DNA of 6,532 nucleotides from Desulfobacteraceae bacterium (GTDB lineage Bacteria > Desulfobacterota > Desulfobacteria > Desulfobacterales > JAABRJ01). The stretch lies in NCBI GenBank assembly GCA_011390985.1, contig JAABRJ010000509.1:1-6532 (forward strand), in the 5' to 3' direction. Under the pieces are notes generated by a model. The model did no database searches. It saw only the letters and a program-made list of their open reading frames with translations, and was not told the DNA's origin. A program made the position numbers and the translations under genes. This document shows positions 6,378 to 6,532 of this stretch, piece by piece. Each line of letters opens with the position of its first letter. Position 1 is the stretch's first letter.

Positions 6378-6446
6378 GCTAGGCAGTGTTTGGGGGGGGT
6401 GTCTCTATGACATGCTCTTGTGGTATCGAATTGCCCGACTTCAAAA

Positions 6447-6468
6447 TTGGACGATCCCGCAAGAAGCC
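6447..6468 (+). repeat. Short intergenic repeat, copy C
   Basis: The plus strand TTGGACGATCCCG then CAAGAAGCC matches copy A (719-738) in the same orientation, with 17 of 20 aligned bases identical and two single-base gaps. It is flanked by a small inverted pair, AAATTGG (6444-6450) and CCAATTT (6468-6474). To its right lies a hairpin CGAAG-TCG-CTTCG at 6493-6505. Together with the flanks it looks like part of a non-coding repeat element about 90 bp or longer that runs to the window edge. A plus frame open from ATG 6407 to the edge runs through it and is not credible as a gene. Confidence 0.45.
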
Positions 6469-6532
6469 CAATTTCCGCATTGCGCCGCATCTCGAAGTCG
6501 CTTCGGCTTACCGTAAATTAATTCTCACTCCT

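Noticed and set aside
6407..6532. Plus-strand frame open from ATG to the right edge, possibly the start of a divergent gene
   Set aside because: It passes through a repeat copy and hairpins, has no Shine-Dalgarno sequence (upstream is the G8 tract and GTCTCT), and its product is not recognised. Sequence beyond the window would settle it.

Overview
The window reads as a piece of a moderately GC-rich, Gram-negative anaerobe, most likely a Desulfobacterota (sulfate-reducer-like) bacterium. That placement is inference. It rests on a Na+-translocating decarboxylase operon, a family of antibiotic-biosynthesis-monooxygenase (ABM) fold proteins that I associate with such genomes, an outer-membrane lytic transglycosylase, and short intergenic repeats of a style I recall from that phylum. 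No search could be run.

All five genes I can support lie on the minus strand, so transcription runs from right to left. From the right: (i) 6366-6532 is a leader or intergenic stretch with one copy of a short repeat and a run of eight G. (ii) 4596-6365 encodes an MltD-type lipoprotein lytic transglycosylase with LysM domains; it starts with TTG and is followed by a clear intrinsic terminator at 4521-4547. (iii) 4328-4520 holds an AT-rich candidate promoter, framed by an inverted repeat, for the next operon. (iv) 4327-902 is a compact gamma-alpha-beta operon (oadG-oadA-oadB) for a biotin-dependent, Na+-pumping oxaloacetate decarboxylase-type complex. (v) 697-901 is intergenic and carries two inverted copies of the same kind of short repeat. 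(vi) 388-696 encodes a small ABM-fold protein. (vii) 1-387 shows no gene I can defend.

The three oad genes form one machine. The alpha subunit has a carboxyltransferase domain and a C-terminal biotin domain; it moves the carboxyl group of a keto acid onto biotin. The membrane beta subunit decarboxylates carboxybiotin and couples this to Na+ export. The small gamma subunit anchors and assembles the complex. Beta keeps every functionally mapped residue I could check. Alpha keeps the metal ligands, catalytic Lys, substrate-binding Arg and Gln and catalytic Thr, but it is clearly divergent around them (RDGFQS instead of the usual RDAHQS). Its substrate is therefore best called probable oxaloacetate rather than certain.

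I found no CRISPR array, phage or transposase gene, RNA gene or obvious new defence system. The points most worth a second look are the divergent alpha subunit, the inverted repeat around the oadG start, and the short repeat family shared by intergenic regions at opposite ends of the window.
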